DNA of 11,510 nt from Euperipatoides rowelli (taxonomy: Eukaryota > Onychophora > Udeonychophora > Euonychophora > Peripatopsidae). The notes beneath the pieces are model-generated. The model had not been told where the DNA came from, made no database searches, and worked only from the letters and a program-made list of their open reading frames with translations. The DNA lies in NCBI GenBank assembly GCA_003024985.2, contig PXIH01S0014870.1; one strand, given 5' to 3'. Of this stretch, positions 8,208 to 11,510 are shown piece by piece. Position numbers and translations under genes: made by a program. How positions within the stretch are numbered: position 1 is the stretch's first letter; each line of letters opens with the position of its first letter.

Positions 8208-8612
8208 CAGGGATCGACACTAGAATTTTAGACTGCCGGCAAAAACTTGCCACCAGTTCAGGTGTAAGCCTACTGGCGGCATATGCAATGTTCCAGTGAA
8301 AAATAGCCTATTAAAAATTTAATTAGTTTGCACAATAACAATACATTCAATTATAATTAAACTAGGAATGATGTAATCTTAAAGTTTAATTTATTTCTAA
8401 AGTTCTATTACAACGGTCATACTAAAAATTGAGGCAAACTGTTGGAATTTTGTAAATTGCTAGGCTTAGTGGCCATTTAATTAAAAATCAAGTCAATAAA
8501 AATTTGAGCAGCAATTGAAATATGCCATCAGTTAATAACAACTGGTGGACTGGTGGTATGTACTACATTTTGATTGGCATTTGTCCTGTTGCTGCCACTG
8601 ACTAGTGTCCGA
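8208..8612. mobile_element. Probable hAT-like non-autonomous insert
   Basis: The left end CAGGGATCGACACTAG (8208-8223) has the CAGGG start common in hAT elements. The right end CTAGTGTCCGA (8602-8612) is its degraded inverse (shared core ACACTAG and a nearby TCG). GC-richer subterminal segments follow each end: GCCGGC and GCCACCAG on the left, GCTGCCACTG and a tandem ACTGGTGG pair (8541-8556) on the right. Flanks are AT-rich (AAATATAT versus AAATATTA), so an 8-base duplication is only suggested. About 405 bases and no coding capacity. Confidence 0.45.
8541..8556 (+). repeat. Tandem duplicate of ACTGGTGG
   Basis: Two exact 8-base copies head to tail in the right subterminal part of the hAT-like insert. 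GCCACCAG near the left end partly matches their reverse complement. Confidence 0.6.
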
Positions 8613-8751
8613 GAAATATTAAAAATTAAAATTATTTTGCAAAATATATAGGCCTACTTTCCTGTTCATGTTGCAAACTATCTCAATATTTAAAAAACTT
8701 GTTTTAGAAATATTTTGAATACAATATAAACTAAAATCCTCATAGCAAAGT

Positions 8752-8791
8752 GGTGTCGGACGTAAATTTTTTTTAGCCTACATCCGACACC
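8752..8791. repeat. Inverted pair of the GGTGTCGGACGTA motif
   Basis: GGTGTCGGACGTA (8752-8764) and TACATCCGACACC (8779-8791) are inverted copies matching at 12 of 13 bases around a 14-base AT-rich loop that includes TAGCCTA. They can form a hairpin. They belong to the motif set of the surrounding element. Confidence 0.7.
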
Positions 8792-9463
8792 ATGTTTTTA
8801 CAGCAATTAAATAATATTTTTAAAATCTGACTATGCATTGTGGAAGAGGGTTAAAAACTAGCTTTTGAGACAAAATTTGATTTTAAACGATAAAGCATAT
8901 TACTCACAAATTAAAGTTAAATGTAATTTGGTGTCTAGCTTTTAAGTGCCTATAAAAGATTTTTGTATATCACAAAAATTATTATTTGTTACAACAAAGT
9001 TTTGCCATAATGTTTTACCTATATACTGTATATTCTAGTTAAAACCTAAAAATATTTAAACACTTTTCTTTTGTACCACAAAAAAACAATCTAATCTGTG
9101 TCCAAAAGAACATTAAAACTCATATAAACACCTACCGCACTAAAAAGCATAAAACCTATTTATAAACTTTTTTGAAGATTTTTTCATAATAAAATTCTGA
9201 TTCTTCAGGGTTTTAGCTTTAAAATGACATATAATTTGCTAAAATATAATGAATTTGAAAAATGAGTCATTTGGATAACCTTCTTATGGAATTGCCCTTT
9301 ACTTAAAATTCAATTTTATTCATAACAGTAGACTACATAGCCTAGCATTTGCAGAAATATGAAAAACTAGGTAAAATCAATTACAGTAATTATTGTTGGT
9401 TTATATTAATGCTAATGAATTAGTTTTTGATTATAAATCTTAAGGACTTTCTTCTCTGCCCTT

Positions 9464-9676
9464 TTGATGACCATATACCTGACTCCCTTAAATGTTGCCT
9501 TTTTATCACAACTTTTGGAAAAATTTACCAACTTATCTTTAAGTTATGGCATATCATTTGCATGGAAATCTGGGATTATCACTCCAATTTTAAAAAAGGG
9601 CATTAATGCATACAGATCTATTACCATTATCTCATCATTATCTAAAAGTAAAATAGTAGAAAAAAAGAGTCCTTAA
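9464..9676 (+). pseudogene. Reverse-transcriptase N-terminal motif block
   Basis: The frame reads NLSLSYGI...WKSGIITPILKKG then ITIISSLSKSKIVEK. It corresponds to the FNLSLxxGxxPxxWKxAxITPIxKKG...YRPISxLSxxSKIxEK block of LINE reverse transcriptases. A +1 shift at about 9669 continues homology as NTLSPSQHG and STLTNILGLIDNISK until a stop near 9813. No host function. Confidence 0.74.
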
Positions 9677-9825
9677 TAAAATTGTAGGTCATTTAGATAT
9701 AGTAGCTACATACAATACTTTGTCACCCAGTCAACATGGGACACATTCAACTCTTACAAATATTCTGGGTTTAATTGACAACATTTCTAAGGGCCACAAG
9801 AAGTCAGTACGGTAGGTAGCTTACA

Positions 9826-10045
9826 GATGTGATTTTTTAAAATTTACCTTTGGCTTACGATAGTGTCTCACAAACTTCTTATAGCCTAAGTTGAATTTAT
9901 AAAACTCAACTTTAACATGTGGTCAATTGGGTAAGATAATGTCTGAATAAAAGATCTATTAAAATAAGTCAATAATCACATAATCTTCAAAGAGGGAAAT
10001 TCCACAAGAGGCAGTACTATATTTCATGCTCTTCAATATATGCAA
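9826..10045 (+). pseudogene. Reverse-transcriptase motif A and B remnants
   Basis: DVIF-stop-NLPLAYDSVSQ matches (V/L)DxxKAFDxVxH. The usual catalytic Asp of motif A is Asn here and a stop precedes it. A later frame, EIPQEAVLYFMLFNIC, matches GIPQGSVLGPLLFxIYIND. It is cut at 10045 by the hAT insert. Confidence 0.66.
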
Positions 10046-10723
10046 TAGGGATGAAACGAATATTTGGTATTCAGCCTATTCGGCTGGGTTTCATAGTATT
10101 CGGTATTCGACTGTTTATGATCTGTATTCGGCCAAATATTAGTCATCTCCCTGAATATATTAAACAAGTGGGAAGGGAGTTTTTTTCTTAAATAAATGTT
10201 AGAAAATAAGGTGAGGTGCTGTAGTATTTTAGAAAATCAAATTCCAATAGTTAACGTACTTTTATGAATGCATCGGGAGGGAGGCACACTAGCATTTTAT
10301 TATGAATGCAATGCATTGTACAGGATTCATGGGAAGTAAGGCCGGTTATTATTGTTTTAAAAAAGAGAAAATAATCTGTATTATTATATTGTGCTCTGAA
10401 ATTTACAAATTCATTTTTTATTATTATCGTTATATAATTATTTTGAATAGAATAATCCATTCACTAATATCATTTTCTGAGAATTTCTAAGCAGCAACGT
10501 CACACTTGTTCATTCTTGATTGCTTCGAGCACGTGACCTTCTTATCGTGTGGGGAGAAGAAAAAAAGATTTCTCTCTCCCCTATGGCATTGCTTAAAATC
10601 GAACATCTTTAAAGGTTGTCAATAGGTTATTTTAACTAATAAAATAAATAGGATAGATATTCGGCCTTTGTTGATAGATGATTATTCGGAATCTGGCCAA
10701 AATGAATACACATTTCATCTCTA
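10046..10723. mobile_element. hAT-type non-autonomous transposon with 8-base duplication
   Basis: Termini TAGGGATGAAA (10046-10056) and TTTCATCTCTA (10713-10723) are inverted repeats at 10 of 11 positions. ATATGCAA flanks both sides exactly (10038-10045 and 10724-10731), the 8-base duplication typical of hAT elements. Subterminal TATTCGG/TATTCGA repeats occur inside the left end, with inverted counterparts near the right end. At 678 bases it has only short frames and no transposase. Copy B resumes right after it, so it inserted after the retrotransposon. Confidence 0.85.
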
Positions 10724-10731
10724 ATATGCAA

Positions 10732-10838
10732 GATTTAGATAATAACATTAAAACAAACATTTTACAATATGCCAAAGATATTAAGATCTACAATTATGTT
10801 TATAAATCTACCAATATTGATCAAACTCCAATTTGACA
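10732..10838 (+). pseudogene. Reverse-transcriptase motif C remnant
   Basis: The frame DLDNNIKTNILQYAKDIKIY continues the (IN)DLPDNI...FADDTKLY region directly after the insert. The first Asp of the catalytic DD pair is replaced by Lys (YAKD). The frame ends at a TGA near 10836. Confidence 0.68.
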
Positions 10839-10921
10839 AATATTTTTCAATCTCGATGGATGCTAATGACAATGAGGACAATGAAAACTGGACTTTCATG
10901 TAAGTTATTAATACTCATGTT

Positions 10922-11215
10922 TAGGGCCTTTCAGAGAAATTTGAAGCCCGGGACAAATTAAATTGTTGAGGCCCTTGAAAGTTAAAAAATTGGAAATGTA
11001 ATTTTGATAAGCCTTTTTTTGTTAGGATGTTTTGTTGACATAAAGTCAGGGTTATGGAGATTTTGATAAGCTTTTTTTGGGAAGTGTGGATGTTTGATTA
11101 AACAATAATTGGTGGTTCCCGCAGATCGAGGCTCCCTCAATAAAAAATTGAGGCCTCTAAAAATGTGGGGCCCCGGGATTACAGCCCCTCTTGCTCCACC
11201 CTCTGATAGCCCCTG
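10922..11215. mobile_element. Second hAT-type short insert (MITE-like)
   Basis: Ends TAGGGCCTTTCAGAG (10922-10936) and, reverse complemented, CAGGGGCTATCAGAG (11215-11201) match at 12 of 15 positions and start with the (C/T)AGGG of hAT ends. Flanks CTCATGTT (10914-10921) and CTCATCTC (11216-11223) look like an eroded 8-base duplication. Inner GGCCC/GGGCC-rich stretches, including AAGCCCGGGACAAA and its inverse around 11160-11182, add imperfect inverted symmetry. 294 bases, no coding capacity. Reverse-transcriptase homology resumes at about 11242. Confidence 0.7.
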
Positions 11216-11510
11216 CTCATCTCACACCTGGACCTGGAGATGTAAATTTTCACAAAGACCTTGGTGTCCCTTTGAATTCCAAACTTCTCATGTCATGATG
11301 ATCAAGTATCCACAAGATTACATAATTTGCAACTATAGGCTACCTAATAATTTAAAATATCTTACTATTAGAAGCTTTTCAGCCATTCTTTTCAAACATA
11401 CACCTCACAATTACATTTTTTTCTTCTTTTTTCTATGAAAACCTTATAAAAGTCTAGAAAAACACTTAAATTTATTATATTAAATAATTTACAGTTATAA
11501 TAATAAATGA

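Larger units (their letters stand above)
7049..9297. mobile_element. DNA transposon-like element with repeated internal motif
   Basis: Perfect inverted ends AGGGCAATTCCAT (7048-7060) and ATGGAATTGCCCT (9286-9298). Taking the termini as GGGCAATTCCAT leaves TTTA on both sides (7045-7048 and 9298-9301), a possible 4-base target duplication. Internal copies of GGTGTCGGACGTAAA lie at 7061-7075 (one substitution, directly after the left terminus), 7226-7240 (two changes), 7418-7432 (exact), 8752-8766 (exact) and inverted at 8779-8791. No intact transposase is present. Four-base duplications are known in superfamilies such as Chapaev and Sola, but the family here is unassigned. A hAT-like insert seems to sit inside it at 8208-8612. 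The flank is low complexity, so the TTTA could be coincidence. Confidence 0.58.
9450..11510 (+). mobile_element. Decayed non-LTR retrotransposon (copy B), interrupted twice
   Basis: Reverse-transcriptase motifs appear in family order over several frames: LSLSYGI...WKSGIITPILKKG...SSLSK (about 9464-9676), LSPSQHG...HSTLTNIL (9669-9815), DVIF...LAYDSVSQ (from 9826), EIPQEAVLYFMLFNIC (from 9996), then after a 678-base insert DLDNNIK...YAKDIKIY (10732 on), and after a second insert HKDLGVPLNSKLL (11242 on). Consensus counterparts are the WK...PI.KKG block, LDxxKAFDxVxH (motif A), G(I/V)PQGSVLGPLLF (motif B) and FADD/YADD (motif C). Frameshifts and stops show a dead copy. It continues past the right edge; the left boundary is approximate. 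Jockey/CR1-like; clade not assigned. Confidence 0.76.

Noticed and set aside
7061-8791. Repeated 15-base motif as a CRISPR array
   Set aside because: Copies are unevenly spaced (165 to more than 1,000 bases), partly inverted and lie in an animal genome within a transposon-like element.
10251-10490. Overlapping frames on both strands
   Set aside because: Both lie inside the hAT-type insert and have low-complexity composition without motifs.
11109-11438. Plus-strand frame of 109 codons starting MVVPADRG
   Set aside because: It runs from the second hAT-type insert into the retrotransposon in the wrong frame (the homologous frame is the one with HKDLGV). The poly-Phe end is a T run. A chance frame.

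Overview
This is animal genomic DNA, very AT-rich (I estimate about 30% GC), with introns and many transposon remnants. It fits an invertebrate metazoan; I cannot name the species. Nothing looks prokaryotic: there are no ribosome binding sites, no operon-like packing and no long reading frames. One base is ambiguous (N at 4965).

The only host gene I can support is on the minus strand. It is the 5' part of a Myt1-type (PKMYT1) inhibitory CDK1 kinase. A proline-rich exon (3696 to 3564) carries the N-terminal PPPRPPVK...PISR...VSFR signature. It is spliced across a 3,067-base intron to an exon (496 to 399) that enters the kinase domain and ends at the glycine-rich loop GTGSFGE. Donor and acceptor phases agree (phase 1), and the joined residues follow human PKMYT1. 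The rest of the kinase lies off the left edge. A very short upstream coding exon (4584 to 4560, MPIPAYLS) is possible but weaker.

Most of the rest is layered mobile DNA. Left to right: (a) the 3' end of a decayed non-LTR retrotransposon (about 1245 to 2296, plus strand), inside the Myt1 intron and antisense to the gene; (b) a 1,220-base TA-flanked DNA transposon (4798 to 6017) with an 18-base terminal inverted repeat, internal copies of the terminal motif and a broken transposase-like C-terminus on the minus strand; (c) a 2,249-base DNA element (7049 to 9297) with a short perfect inverted repeat, a possible 4-base TTTA duplication and repeated internal copies of GGTGTCGGACGTAAA, itself apparently hosting a hAT-like insert (8208 to 8612); (d) a second decayed non-LTR retrotransposon (about 9450 to the right edge, plus strand), cut by two hAT-type insertions: 10046 to 10723, with a perfect 8-base duplication, and 10922 to 11215, with a partial one. 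Reverse-transcriptase homology resumes after each insert.

The heptamer TAGCCTA (either orientation) occurs far more often than base composition predicts, inside and outside the transposons, once at the Myt1 splice acceptor. I found no clear new functional system. The most unusual structures are the two DNA elements with dispersed internal terminal-like motifs and the enriched heptamer.
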